The notes beneath the pieces were generated by a model that worked only from the letters and a program-made list of their open reading frames with translations, had not been told where the DNA came from and searched no databases. Of a stretch of DNA of 59,141 nucleotides, positions 1-8,157 are shown piece by piece. The DNA lies in NCBI GenBank assembly GCA_934597175.1, contig CAKTQR010000012.1:1-59141 (forward strand). The letters are read 5' to 3'. Origin of the DNA: an uncultured Oscillospiraceae bacterium (GTDB lineage Bacteria; Bacillota; Clostridia; Oscillospirales; Oscillospiraceae). Numbering within the stretch: the first letter of the stretch is position 1; each line of letters opens with the position of its first letter. Both the position numbers and the translations under genes were made by a program.

Positions 1-30
1 GTCCCGCCTCAAATTTGATTATAGCCATCA

Positions 31-56
31 AAAACGCCTGAGTTATCAGGCTTTTT
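31..56 (+). terminator. Rho-independent terminator of a gene left of the window
   Basis: A 6-bp stem GCCTGA/TCAGGC with a GTTA loop is followed by five T. It would end a plus-strand transcript whose gene lies outside the window. It directly abuts the end repeat. Confidence 0.55.
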
Positions 57-156
57 GACGAGCATAGCGAGATTTTTTGTGAAGCAAAGCATCACAAAAA
101 ATGTGGCGTGTTTTGAAGCGTGCAAAAAAGTCACAAGACTTTTTTGACACGCTGAA
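53..156 (+). repeat. Dispersed hairpin repeat, left copy
   Basis: About 104 bp that recur in inverted orientation at 59037-59141, with only two substitutions and one T indel between copies. Two hairpins are visible: TTTTTTGTGA/TCACAAAAAA near 72-100 and AAAAAAGTC/GACTTTTTT near 123-145, the latter flanked by GCGTG/CACGC. No ORF is present. It sits between terminators, so it is probably an intergenic REP/MITE-like element. No further copy was noticed inside the window. Confidence 0.8.
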
Positions 157-182
157 GCGACCCGCTCGGGTCGCTTTTTTTA
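156..182 (+). terminator. Terminator-like hairpin after the end repeat
   Basis: The perfect stem AGCGACCCG/CGGGTCGCT is followed by a run of seven T. It would insulate the downstream regulator gene from transcription entering from the left. Confidence 0.6.
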
Positions 183-244
183 ATAGTTTACAGTTATCAA
201 AAAAGCAAGTATAATCGAGTTATACCGCATCGGAGGTCAGTGCC

Positions 245-2725
245 ATGCCAAAGGCAAAGTGGAATTTGAACACCGTTTACATATCCGAAAGACTGCAGGA
301 GAGCCTGCGGCCTATATCCCGCTGCGCCATGACGACCATGGTCGCACCCATGGGCTACGGCAAGACCACGGCGGTCAACTGGTATCTTGACGAGCGGGCA
401 AAGCAGGAGAAAATGCGGGTCATACGCATAAGCGTGTATTCCGATAACCTCGCTATCTTCTGGAAAAGCGTGCAGGAGGCCTTCGCCCGCTCGGACTTTG
501 ATTTCCTGCGGGATTACACCTGTCCGACGGATGCCTCCGGCGGCGGGCTGCTGGTGGAGGATATCTGCCATGAGCTGGCGGGGGATACGGCAAGCTATAT
601 TTTCATCGATGACTTTCATCTTCTGACCGACAGACGGGCATCCCGCTTTTTGTGCATGCTTGCAAACAAGCTGCCGTCAAATGTGCATCTTCTGGTCGCC
701 AGCCGTGACCGTTTTCTCCCCGCTGCCGAGACCGTGCGCCTTGGCGCAAGGGTGTACAATATCGGCACAGAGCAGCTCAGGCTAAACCACACGGAGCTTG
801 CCGTGTACGCCCACCGCTGCGGAACGGAGCTTACCGACACGCAGGTGGAAAGCTTGCTGTATTCCAGTGAGGGCTGGTTTTCCGCCGTGTACCTCAATCT
901 GCGCACGCTCTCCGAGCACGGCGTGCTGCCCAGCCGCAATTCGGATATCTATTCGACCTTTACCGCCGCAATGATCGACCCGCTGCCCGAGCGGCAGAGG
1001 CGCTTTCTTGCGGTCATGGGTCTTGCCGACGAGTTCACTGCCGAGATGGCGCAGTTCGTGACCGAGGATGACGACGCAGGAGCGCTTTTAGCCCGGCTCA
1101 CCGAGCAGAACGCCTTTGTCAAGCGCCTGCCCGACGGGGCGGCATATCGCTTCCACCACATGATGAAGGAGTGCGCCGAGCAAAGCTTTTCAGAGCTTGA
1201 GCCCGATGCACAGAGGCGCTATTTGGAGCGCTTCGGCGAGTGGTACACCGAGCACGGGCAGTATCTGCATGCTCTTGCCGCCTACCGCAGAAGCGAAAAT
1301 TACGCTGCGCTGCTTCGGGTCGTGCGCATGGATGCGGGCATATTGCTTGCCTCGCTCGACCCCAAAACGGTGCTCGAAGTGCTCGATGTCTGCCCGACGG
1401 AGACACTCAAGGCAAACCCGTTTGCACTTTTGGTTTTGATGCGCCGCATGTTCACCTGGCGGCAGATACCCAAGATGATGGAGCTGAAAACGCTGCTTCT
1501 GACCGCCATCGAGGAGCACCCCGAGCTGGCAGAGCGGGAGCGGGGAAACCTTTTGGGCGAGTGCGACCTTATAATGAGCTTTCTGTGCTACAACGATATC
1601 AGCGCCATGAGCAGACTGCACCGCAGCGCCAGTGCGCAGATGTCACGCCCCGCCATCAGTATCCAAAACAGCGGCGGCTGGACCTTCGGCTCGCCGTCGG
1701 TGCTCATGATGTTTTACCGTGCGCCCGGTGAGCTTGAAAGCGAGCTTTCAAAGATGGACGAGTGCATGCCGCATTACTACAGAATAACCGGAAACCACGG
1801 TCAGGGAGCGGAGAAGATAATGCGGGCAGAGGCGGCATTTATGCAGGGACGATTTACCGATGCGCTCATCGAGCTTGAAAGCGCCTATGCGCAGATCGAA
1901 GGCAACGGGCAGGAGAACATGGCTCTGTGCTGCGATTTTCTGGCGCAGCGGCTGTCGCTTGCTGCCGGCATTGCGCAGCGGTACACATTTGACGAGCGCT
2001 ACTGCCGACTGCTGCACCGCCACAACGCCTCATGGATAGACCTTTGGAATGCAGCGGGCGCATATTACTATGCCCTGTGCGGCAAAGCGGATAAGATACC
2101 GGACATTTTTGCGCAGCATCGGCTGTCGGATATAAACCTGCTTGCCCCGGGCAAGCCCATGACGGAGATGATAGAAAATCAGGTCTGCCTCGCCCAAGGC
2201 GCTTACGCCAAGGTGATAGGCCGCAGCACCGAGCAGCTCGGCATGTGCAATGGCATGCACTATGCGCTTGTCGCTCTGCATGTGCGCATCCAGACCGCGG
2301 CGGCGTATGCGCTGCTGGGCAAGACCGAGGATGCTCGGGCGCAGCTTGAAATTGCGCTGGGCGCTGCCGAGCCAGACTGCTTTGTTATGCCGTTTGTCGA
2401 AAACTACGGCTATCTGCGAAATTTGCTCGCTGCCGAGCCGAAAAGCAGGCTTATCGATAAGATAACCGAGCTTGGCGAGGCGGCACAGCGAAGGGCAGAG
2501 CAAAGCGCCCGACCGGCGGCGTTTGCCGAGCTCACCGAGCGGGAGTTTGAGATAGTTTCGCTCATGGCGCAAAGGCTCAGTAACCGTGAAATTGCGCAAA
2601 AGCTCTATCTGTCCGAGGGCAGCGTCAAGCAGTATGTCAGCCAAATTTACTCCAAGCTGCACATCGACGGCAGCGTCCGAACGAAAAGAGCACGGATATC
2701 CGAGCTTTTTCAGCAAAAAACCTAA
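245..2725 (+). CDS. LuxR-family transcriptional regulator with N-terminal STAND/MalT-like ATPase
   Basis: 826-residue signal-sensing ATPase and DNA-binding activator of the MalT/LAL type. A Walker A APMGYGKTT lies at residues 34-42 and a Walker B IDD at about 121-123. The middle of the protein is a long helical, TPR-like sensor region. The last ~65 residues are a LuxR/GerE helix-turn-helix beginning LTEREFEIV with SNREIAQ and SEGSVKQYVS. The ATG follows GGAGG with normal spacing. In the family, ATP and an inducer drive oligomerisation and activation of target promoters; the inducer here is unknown. The nearest possible targets are the DUF2442 and lipoprotein genes downstream, but a strong hairpin separates them, so that link is only an inference. 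Confidence 0.9.
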   Translation: MPKAKWNLNTVYISERLQESLRPISRCAMTTMVAPMGYGKTTAVNWYLDERAKQEKMRVIRISVYSDNLAIFWKSVQEAFARSDFDFLRDYTCPTDASGGGLLVEDICHELAGDTASYIFIDDFHLLTDRRASRFLCMLANKLPSNVHLLVASRDRFLPAAETVRLGARVYNIGTEQLRLNHTELAVYAHRCGTELTDTQVESLLYSSEGWFSAVYLNLRTLSEHGVLPSRNSDIYSTFTAAMIDPLPERQRRFLAVMGLADEFTAEMAQFVTEDDDAGALLARLTEQNAFVKRLPDGAAYRFHHMMKECAEQSFSELEPDAQRRYLERFGEWYTEHGQYLHALAAYRRSENYAALLRVVRMDAGILLASLDPKTVLEVLDVCPTETLKANPFALLVLMRRMFTWRQIPKMMELKTLLLTAIEEHPELAERERGNLLGECDLIMSFLCYNDISAMSRLHRSASAQMSRPAISIQNSGGWTFGSPSVLMMFYRAPGELESELSKMDECMPHYYRITGNHGQGAEKIMRAEAAFMQGRFTDALIELESAYAQIEGNGQENMALCCDFLAQRLSLAAGIAQRYTFDERYCRLLHRHNASWIDLWNAAGAYYYALCGKADKIPDIFAQHRLSDINLLAPGKPMTEMIENQVCLAQGAYAKVIGRSTEQLGMCNGMHYALVALHVRIQTAAAYALLGKTEDARAQLEIALGAAEPDCFVMPFVENYGYLRNLLAAEPKSRLIDKITELGEAAQRRAEQSARPAAFAELTEREFEIVSLMAQRLSNREIAQKLYLSEGSVKQYVSQIYSKLHIDGSVRTKRARISELFQQKT

Positions 2726-2746
2726 CCATTGGTTAATATCAATGTC

Positions 2747-2785
2747 AAAAGATCCACTGTACAATGTAGGTACAGTGGATCTTTT
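2747..2785 (+). terminator. Strong terminator/attenuator between regulator and lipoprotein cluster
   Basis: A 16-bp perfect stem runs from AAAAGATCCACTGTAC to its complement with a 7-nt loop and ends in TTTT. It lies only about 5 nt before the AAAGGAGG ribosome-binding site of the next gene, so it could also act as an attenuator for the DUF2442-lipoprotein genes. Confidence 0.75.
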
Positions 2786-2805
2786 CTGCGAAAGGAGGTA
2801 ATCCC

Positions 2806-3045
2806 TTGGATAGAAGGTATCTCACATCCGTTACGCCACTGGCCGACCGCATTTTGCAGGTCGATTTTGTATCCGGCAGCAGGCTTTTGCTCGACATGAA
2901 GCCGTATCTGGACAAGATGCGCTTTCGCTCACTGACCGATGACACGGTCTGGAACAGCGCCGTCACAAACGGTATCTTTGTCCGCTTCGGGAATGTTGAG
3001 CTGAGCCATGACGAGATGCTGTACATGGCCGAACAGGAAATTTAA
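2806..3045 (+). CDS. DUF2442 domain protein
   Basis: 79-residue protein matching the general pattern of DUF2442: an N-terminal 'V.PL.D..L.VDF.SG....D..PYL' segment, a central 'F..L.D...W' and a C-terminal 'G.VELS.DE.LY'. The start is TTG, chosen because AAAGGAGG sits at the right distance upstream; no in-frame ATG has a comparable site. DUF2442 proteins are small and of unknown biochemical role, often found near toxin-antitoxin or mobile genes. It is 15 bp upstream of the first lipoprotein gene and probably co-transcribed with it. Confidence 0.7.
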   Translation: MDRRYLTSVTPLADRILQVDFVSGSRLLLDMKPYLDKMRFRSLTDDTVWNSAVTNGIFVRFGNVELSHDEMLYMAEQEI

Positions 3046-3060
3046 TTAAGGAGAAATATT

Positions 3061-3768
3061 ATGAAAAACTCGAAAGCATTGTACATTTTGCTCGCACTCG
3101 TTATGTGCCTGAGCCTTGCTGCCTGCGGAGGCGGCGAAGATGAGATCACCACGCCCGCATGGTTTGAGGGTATGGTCAGCGACTCGCAGAATAAGGCCGA
3201 CTTCAACCTCTACGGCGGCACTTGGACGGGCGATAACGGCAGCATGGTCGTCGAAATGTCCGAAAGCGGCGATGAGGTGCGATTTGCGCTGTATGACGCA
3301 AACAATGAGATAACCGCCAGCGGCTTTATACAGACCGAGCCCCAGTACAACGCCGATTATTTCTACAACGAGCATGACGGCGTTGCCCACCTGTGCTCCG
3401 TCCCCGGCGATGTCCTAACGGTCGACGGCTTCGGCGAGTTCACCAAGGTGAGCGGCGACGCACCGGGCGAAAATGTCGGCGACACGGACTACAGCGCACT
3501 TGCCGGCGAGTGGTATCTCGACGGTGAGGAGAACGCACTGAGCGTCGTCGAGATAAGAGCCGACGGCGGCTGGTCGCTTCTCGAGCTCATGGACGGCGAC
3601 ACCGAACGCACTGCGGTCGACTGGGGCAAGCTTCAGACCGCCGACGGCGAGGGCGCATACTCCGCCGTTTCCGATAATTTTGAGGATGTTGCCTACGACA
3701 TGACCGTTGTAGACGGCACAACATTTTACTGGGGCGGCGAAAACGACAACTATCAGAAGCTGTCGTAA
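3061..3768 (+). CDS. Secreted lipoprotein, unknown function
   Basis: 235 residues with a clear type II signal peptide and the lipobox LSLAAC (Cys22), so it should be exported and lipid-anchored by the Lgt encoded at 46 kb. The mature part is acidic and rich in Gly/Asp. It contains two similar modules of the form 'GGTW.GDNGSMVVEM' and 'GEWYLDGEENALSVVEI', suggesting a tandem lipocalin/avidin-like beta fold (inference). The next gene carries a related half-domain (GTWCLDGDD...). First of three consecutive lipoprotein genes. Function unrecognised. Confidence 0.75.
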   Translation: MKNSKALYILLALVMCLSLAACGGGEDEITTPAWFEGMVSDSQNKADFNLYGGTWTGDNGSMVVEMSESGDEVRFALYDANNEITASGFIQTEPQYNADYFYNEHDGVAHLCSVPGDVLTVDGFGEFTKVSGDAPGENVGDTDYSALAGEWYLDGEENALSVVEIRADGGWSLLELMDGDTERTAVDWGKLQTADGEGAYSAVSDNFEDVAYDMTVVDGTTFYWGGENDNYQKLS

Positions 3769-3779
3769 GGAGTGAGGCG

Positions 3780-4496
3780 ATGAAAAAGCTTTTTGCGCTC
3801 GCAATTGCGCTGCTATTGTGCCTTAGCGCCTGCGGCAATAAGGACCCCGGCGATGTTGTCGGCGACGATTGGCGTGTAACGGGCGTTGTGAACGCCGCAG
3901 GCAGCATCACCCGTGACGGGCTGGATGTTGATGTGCTCGTGTGCGTCGACACAGACTGCGCAGATTTTTACTACGACACCGCCGAGCATGTGCTGTTTGA
4001 CTATGTCGATTATCCCGTCGCCATGGAGGATGCGGCGCAGCAGTTTCGAAGCATCGACTTTGCCGACCGCAACGGCGACGGCGACAGCGATGTCTCCATG
4101 CTGTTCGGGCCGGAAGATAAGCTTACGCTGATGGTGTGGTTTTGGGATGCCGAGACCGAGAAGTTTGTATATCAGGCAGAGGAGTCGCAGCTGCTCTCCG
4201 ACTCCGGCATGGACGGGTGGCTCAGCGGCACATGGTGTCTCGACGGCGACGACACCGCCGACAGCATCATCAAAATCGACGGCACGGACTGGACGCTCTA
4301 CGAGCGCACCGACGGCAGCCTGACCGCCGTTGACAACGGCGCACTCAGAGTTACCGACGAGGCGCAGGGACACTATGCCGCCGACTCGGATGTCACGGAC
4401 GGCGCTTCGTATAATCTTGTCGTCGGCGACGAAAACGGCTTTTATTGGGGCACACCCGGCGATTATGCGCTGTACATGCGGCCGGATAAGGAGTAA
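3780..4496 (+). CDS. Secreted lipoprotein, paralogous family with Asp-rich motif
   Basis: 238 residues with signal peptide and lipobox LCLSAC (Cys18). The N-terminal half has the signature DWR.TG.V.A.GSITRDG..VDVLV followed by FYYDT and a calcium-loop-like stretch DRNGDGDSDV. This half is shared with the next gene and with the lipoprotein at 38116-38856. The C-terminal half resembles the 'W.LDGDD' module of the previous gene, so the protein is a mosaic of the two. It starts 11 bp after the previous stop. A DxDGDxDSD loop suggests calcium binding (family knowledge of EF/dockerin-like loops), not a proven role. Confidence 0.75.
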   Translation: MKKLFALAIALLLCLSACGNKDPGDVVGDDWRVTGVVNAAGSITRDGLDVDVLVCVDTDCADFYYDTAEHVLFDYVDYPVAMEDAAQQFRSIDFADRNGDGDSDVSMLFGPEDKLTLMVWFWDAETEKFVYQAEESQLLSDSGMDGWLSGTWCLDGDDTADSIIKIDGTDWTLYERTDGSLTAVDNGALRVTDEAQGHYAADSDVTDGASYNLVVGDENGFYWGTPGDYALYMRPDKE

Positions 4497-4500
4497 TGAT

Positions 4501-5559
4501 ATGAAAAAACAAAGCTTTTTAGCAGCGATATTGGCACTTTTCATGTGCCTGAGCCTTGCCGCCTGCGGGGGAAGCGCCGACGACTGGCGCACGGACGGCG
4601 AGGTGGTCGCCAAGGGAACGATAACCCACGACGGCGAGAGCGTTGATGTGCTCGTGGCCGTAAGCGAGACTTCCGCTGCCTTTTACCGTGACACCGCCGA
4701 GCAGGTGCTCTTTGACAGCGTGCTGTTTCCAATGAGCGTTCCCGACGCAAAGCAGGCGTTTTCAAGCATCTCGTTTGACGATATCGACGGCGACGGCGAA
4801 AGCGATGTTGTCGTCCGCTTTGAGCATGCAGTCGGCGACACGACGGAGCTTGTGTGGATATGGGACCCTGCCGACCGCTACATGTTCAGCGAGGAGCTGT
4901 CCACCAACTTGGTCGGCGGCGACGACACCGAGCCTACAGAGCCGTACTTCACCGCAAACGGTTTGACTACAAATGCCGAGCCGGGGAAGGGCACGGTGAA
5001 GCTCACTGACGGCGCAAGCTTTTACGCAAATTTGGGCGAGGGCTACGCCACCGGCGACTGCTACTGGGAGGTCAGCATTGAGTATGACCGGACCCACGAC
5101 GGTATTCGGGAAATGCAGTTTGATGCAAAGTGCTATATCCCCGCAAGCTCCGTGCCGGCTTTCAGCAAGGACTTTATCACCGTCACCGACAGCGAGCTTT
5201 ACGATGCCTACTCCGGCGTGTGGCTCACCGCCGCAACCGCCTACGGCAGCAGCGAGCGTGGCGACAATTACTATGTCCACACCGTCGAGCGTGACGGCGT
5301 GAGCAGCACCATCGAGTTTGCCTACTCCACCGACTGGCAGTACAATGTCGGCGACTGGGCGCAGGTGCTCACAAAAAGCTATGTCGTGTACATGCCCGAG
5401 GACTACGACGGCCTTGTTTTTGCCGCCGAGGCTCAGCCGGATAATTACAAGGACAGCGCAAAGCGCATGCAGCTGGACAGCATCGCACCCGAAGCGGCCA
5501 TCATGGATATCCCCACACTTGACCCGCACAGCAATCTGTACTTCGCCATCTGCGGGTGA
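4501..5559 (+). CDS. Secreted lipoprotein, longer paralogue with extra C-terminal domain
   Basis: 352 residues. The ATG at 4501 is chosen because it begins the signal peptide with lipobox LSLAAC (Cys22); the reading frame stays open upstream to 4330 but that part overlaps the previous gene and lacks a ribosome-binding site. Residues ~25-165 carry the family module (DWRTDGEVVAKGTITHDG..., DIDGDGESDV). Residues ~170-352 are a second domain without recognisable similarity, rich in Tyr and Asp. The gene begins 4 bp after the preceding stop and ends at a strong terminator, so the three lipoproteins form one operon. Confidence 0.75.
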   Translation: MKKQSFLAAILALFMCLSLAACGGSADDWRTDGEVVAKGTITHDGESVDVLVAVSETSAAFYRDTAEQVLFDSVLFPMSVPDAKQAFSSISFDDIDGDGESDVVVRFEHAVGDTTELVWIWDPADRYMFSEELSTNLVGGDDTEPTEPYFTANGLTTNAEPGKGTVKLTDGASFYANLGEGYATGDCYWEVSIEYDRTHDGIREMQFDAKCYIPASSVPAFSKDFITVTDSELYDAYSGVWLTAATAYGSSERGDNYYVHTVERDGVSSTIEFAYSTDWQYNVGDWAQVLTKSYVVYMPEDYDGLVFAAEAQPDNYKDSAKRMQLDSIAPEAAIMDIPTLDPHSNLYFAICG

Positions 5560-5567
5560 TATAACGC

Positions 5568-5598
5568 AAAAACCTCCGGTCAAACCGGAGGTTTTTTT
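5568..5598. terminator. Bidirectional terminator
   Basis: The stem AAAACCTCCGG/CCGGAGGTTTT has a T tail on the plus strand and an A run before it, so it can serve both the lipoprotein operon and the convergent DUF6487 gene. Confidence 0.8.
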
Positions 5599-5601
5599 GT
5601 T

Positions 5602-5829
5602 TTATGTGTCTATTTCGCTGTAGTCGATGACGATCTTTTTGCACTCGGCGCACCTGTATGCTTCCACGGCGCTGCCGGAAAGCGGGCCGCCGCCGGTCGC
5701 AAGTTCAAGGGAGCAATCGTTCAGCGGCGGAAGTCTGGACACCGTGCGTTTCTTTTCCGACCAGTAAACTCCGTCAATGCACTGAATATAGCCCAGTGTC
5801 ATTTCGGCGCTGCAATACGGGCATTTCAT
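5602..5829 (-). CDS. DUF6487 zinc-ribbon protein
   Basis: 75 residues with CPYC near the N terminus (Cys3, Cys6) and CAEC near the C terminus, the two halves of a predicted zinc ribbon. The conserved 'GYIQ..DGVYWSEKK' block is typical of small DUF6487 proteins of Firmicutes. RBS GGAGATG precedes the ATG. An ECF-type promoter at 5871-5899 points at this gene, so it is probably a target of the neighbouring sigma factor. Molecular function unknown. Confidence 0.75.
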   Translation of the reverse strand: MKCPYCSAEMTLGYIQCIDGVYWSEKKRTVSRLPPLNDCSLELATGGGPLSGSAVEAYRCAECKKIVIDYSEIDT

Positions 5830-5870
5830 ATGGGATCATCTCCTTTAAATACTTTTTTGCTTTTTACCTA

Positions 5871-5899
5871 TATAACGGTCAGAGCAGGAAAAAGGGACA
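5871..5899 (-). promoter_or_regulatory. Predicted ECF sigma promoter for the DUF6487 gene
   Basis: Read on the minus strand: TGTCCC (5899-5894), 16 nt, CGTTATA (5877-5871). The same elements with the same 16-nt spacing and a similar TTTTTCCT-rich spacer occur upstream of the gene at 7506. A bipartite site shared only by genes flanking an ECF sigma/anti-sigma pair is what an autologous regulon looks like. Confidence 0.65.
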
Positions 5900-6015
5900 G
5901 ACTTTTTTGAAAAAATTTTTCCGCACATTGTCGGTCGCTTACCACTTTTCATTGCACCATACTTGTGGTATAACTTGAAATATATAGTCGACTGATCACC
6001 AGTGAGGAACAAGCT

Positions 6016-6600
6016 ATGATGATACTCCTGCTTGGCATTTTGAATGATGAACAGCGTACGCTGGTCGAGCGGATATTCCGTGAGCACCGTGGTCGCTTTC
6101 TGCGCATTTCGTTTAAAATCGTGAGATCAGAGGAGACCGCAGAGGATGTCGTGTCCACCGCATTTATAAAAATCATGGACAACATCGAAAAAATCGCCAA
6201 TCTGCCCTGTCCCCAAATGACCGCTTTCTGCGTTACTATAGTGAAAAACGCATCAATTGATGTCCTGCGAGACAGCCGCCGGAGCACCGAGCTTGATAAT
6301 TGGGACGGCGTTTCGGACGAATGCTCCGATGACCTTGCCGACGAGTGCATCCGCAACGCCGATGTGCGAAGGCTGACGGGGCTTATCGACCGCCTTGACC
6401 CCGATGACCGGCGCTTTGTCTACCTTCGCTACGCCGAGGAGATGGGATACAAGGAGATAGGGCAGCTGCTGAACATCTCCGAGGACGCCGCAAAAAAGCG
6501 TGGACAGCGGCTGGTAAAGAAGCTTCGAAAACTGTACGAGGGAGGTGAGCGGCATGGACATGACCTGGCAGGCACTGCTTCAAGAGGCGGCGAAGACTAG
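6016..6600 (+). CDS. ECF-type RNA polymerase sigma factor
   Basis: 194 residues with sigma region 2 (about 15-90, including 'SEETAEDVVSTAFIKIMDN' and a TIVKNASIDVLRD helix) and region 4 (about 120-175, 'RFVYLRYAEEMGYKEIGQLLNISEDAAKKR'). ATG pair at 6016 preceded by GAGG. The stop overlaps the anti-sigma gene by 47 bp, a translationally coupled arrangement. It likely recognises the TGTCCC-N16-CGTTATA promoters at 5871-5899 and 7440-7468. The signal is unknown; partners of this kind often respond to envelope stress. No copy of the motif was seen upstream of its own gene. Confidence 0.85.
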   Translation: MMILLLGILNDEQRTLVERIFREHRGRFLRISFKIVRSEETAEDVVSTAFIKIMDNIEKIANLPCPQMTAFCVTIVKNASIDVLRDSRRSTELDNWDGVSDECSDDLADECIRNADVRRLTGLIDRLDPDDRRFVYLRYAEEMGYKEIGQLLNISEDAAKKRGQRLVKKLRKLYEGGERHGHDLAGTASRGGED

Positions 6601-7432
6601 CCTTGATAATGCCGCAGCCGAAGATGCTGCTTGTGCCGATTTAAGTCTATCACAGATAGATGAGCTTGGCAAGAAAATCCTGCTGCTGCCCCATCAGGGG
6701 GTCACCCTGCTGCTCAGCCGATATTGCTTCCGCCTGTCCCCGGAGGAGACGGAAATGCTCTTCGGACTCAATAATGCCAAGGGGCGCTTTCGCTTTTACA
6801 GGCAGCTGCTGTCGTCGAGCATGGGACTCGGGGAGGGCTGCGTTGTCTCCGACGATGCGCTCGAAAAAGCCTGCCAAATTGCCATGAACGACTACCTGCA
6901 CACCGAGCTTGAAAAGAGCAGCCGACCCCATAGGGTGCGGAAAAAGTTCTGGAAAACCGTTGCGGTCGCAGCGGTCACGGCGGCGCTGCTGTTCTCGACC
7001 TGCATGGCGGCAAGTGCGCAATTCAGGGAGCGGGTCATTTCGTGGGTGGTCGAGACCTTTGAGGAATACAGCGTTTTTGAACTGCACGGCGGCGAGGAGC
7101 AGGACTTGACGGCGTATCACGCCACCTACCTTCCCGACGGTGCGGTCTTGAAAGAGACGATCGAACAGCCGGAGCTTATCGTCTACGAATACACCGTCGT
7201 CGAGGAAGCGGATCTGCACATCTTAGTTAGCCAATCGGACACAAGAAACAGTCTTGACACCGAGGACGCAGAGGTCACACCGTTTGACAAGGACGGGGTG
7301 ACCGGCTACTTCATCACGAAAGATGATGTGAGCTTCGTATGCTTCGAGCGGGACGGCTGCTTCTTTGCCGTCTTTGGCTCGATCGACACCGATGAGCTTT
7401 GGAAGATCGCCGCAGGTATCGAGAAAAATTAA
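6554..7432 (+). CDS. Membrane anti-sigma factor, DUF4367-like
   Basis: 292 residues. The ATG at 6554 is preferred over GTG at 6545 because GGAGGTG then lies 7 nt upstream. The cytoplasmic N-terminal ~130 residues would hold the sigma factor. One membrane segment spans about 135-155. The extracellular C-terminal domain ('Y.PDGAVLKE', 'VTGYFITKDD', 'FAVFGSIDTDELWKIAAGIE') matches the DUF4367 pattern seen in clostridial anti-sigma proteins. It overlaps the sigma gene. Family assignment is by pattern and context. Confidence 0.75.
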   Translation: MDMTWQALLQEAAKTSLDNAAAEDAACADLSLSQIDELGKKILLLPHQGVTLLLSRYCFRLSPEETEMLFGLNNAKGRFRFYRQLLSSSMGLGEGCVVSDDALEKACQIAMNDYLHTELEKSSRPHRVRKKFWKTVAVAAVTAALLFSTCMAASAQFRERVISWVVETFEEYSVFELHGGEEQDLTAYHATYLPDGAVLKETIEQPELIVYEYTVVEEADLHILVSQSDTRNSLDTEDAEVTPFDKDGVTGYFITKDDVSFVCFERDGCFFAVFGSIDTDELWKIAAGIEKN

Positions 7433-7439
7433 AAAATCT

Positions 7440-7468
7440 TGTCCCCTTTTTCCTCCTTGTGCGTTATA
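7440..7468 (+). promoter_or_regulatory. Predicted ECF sigma promoter
   Basis: TGTCCC (7440-7445), 16 nt, CGTTATA (7462-7468), matching the minus-strand promoter at 5871-5899 in both boxes, spacing and the pyrimidine-rich spacer. It starts directly after the anti-sigma stop codon and drives the two small membrane-protein genes. Confidence 0.65.
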
Positions 7469-7505
7469 TGGGTGATATCCCAAAATGCATAAGGAGGATT
7501 TGGAT

Positions 7506-7724
7506 ATGAAAAAGTTTCTTTTAGGATTGGCGCTGTTTCTCGGAGGTCAGATAGGGCTTTCCGGCTGGCTCATCGCAAGCACATCAATCGTCGAGCGGGG
7601 CGGGGGAGCATCGATCGTGAGTGCACTTCGCTGCGGGGACGGCGTTGCAGTCGCCGTGCTGTTCGTCCTGATGGCGCTGGTCGGACTCGTGCTTGCAATT
7701 TATGAAATAGTTCAGGAGCAATAG
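7506..7724 (+). CDS. Small membrane protein
   Basis: 72 residues with two predicted membrane segments (about 3-25 and 47-68). ATG chosen at 7506 behind AAGGAGG; an in-frame ATG at 7485 precedes the ribosome-binding site and is unlikely to be used. Directly downstream of the predicted ECF promoter, so probably part of the sigma regulon. No family recognised. Confidence 0.6.
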   Translation: MKKFLLGLALFLGGQIGLSGWLIASTSIVERGGGASIVSALRCGDGVAVAVLFVLMALVGLVLAIYEIVQEQ

Positions 7725-7725
7725 A

Positions 7726-8154
7726 ATGAAAAATAAGCTTGCGGCAGTTTTGGCAGTCGTGCTCGCCCTTTTGGCGGTCGTGTTCTGCGTCCTTTGGCAG
7801 AGGGCTGTGTACGACACATCCGAGCTTGAAGCCTTTGCGCAGGCGGAGGCGCAGGAAGCTTACACCCATTTCGCGGACTATCAGTCCGGCAATGACGACG
7901 CCGACTATTGGCAGGGCGTCGCCGCCTTCCATGCGTTCACCGACGCATACGGCGTCGTGACGGAGGGCACGAACAAGTCTGCAAACCGAGTTTTCTGCGA
8001 CGAGGTCTACGGCAGCTTGACCCTGTCCCCGGAGCTGTCGCAAGCCCACATCCCGGACATCGTCTCCGTCATGAAGCTTCTCTCCGAGAACATCTCGGAC
8101 GAATCCGCCTATACAGAGATGCTTGAGCTGCGGAATACACTTGAGCATGGCTGA
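7726..8154 (+). CDS. Membrane-anchored protein of unknown function
   Basis: 142 residues. One N-terminal membrane segment (about 5-25) is followed by an extracytoplasmic helical domain beginning at the acidic Ala/Glu-rich stretch 'ELEAFAQAEAQEA'. It starts 1 bp after the preceding gene and shares its predicted ECF promoter. No lipobox Cys is present, so it is a signal anchor rather than a lipoprotein. Function unrecognised. Confidence 0.6.
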   Translation: MKNKLAAVLAVVLALLAVVFCVLWQRAVYDTSELEAFAQAEAQEAYTHFADYQSGNDDADYWQGVAAFHAFTDAYGVVTEGTNKSANRVFCDEVYGSLTLSPELSQAHIPDIVSVMKLLSENISDESAYTEMLELRNTLEHG

Positions 8155-8157
8155 AAC

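Noticed and set aside
4330..4500. N-terminal extension of the third lipoprotein
   Set aside because: The extension overlaps the previous gene and would bury the signal peptide; the ATG at 4501 begins a perfect lipoprotein signal.
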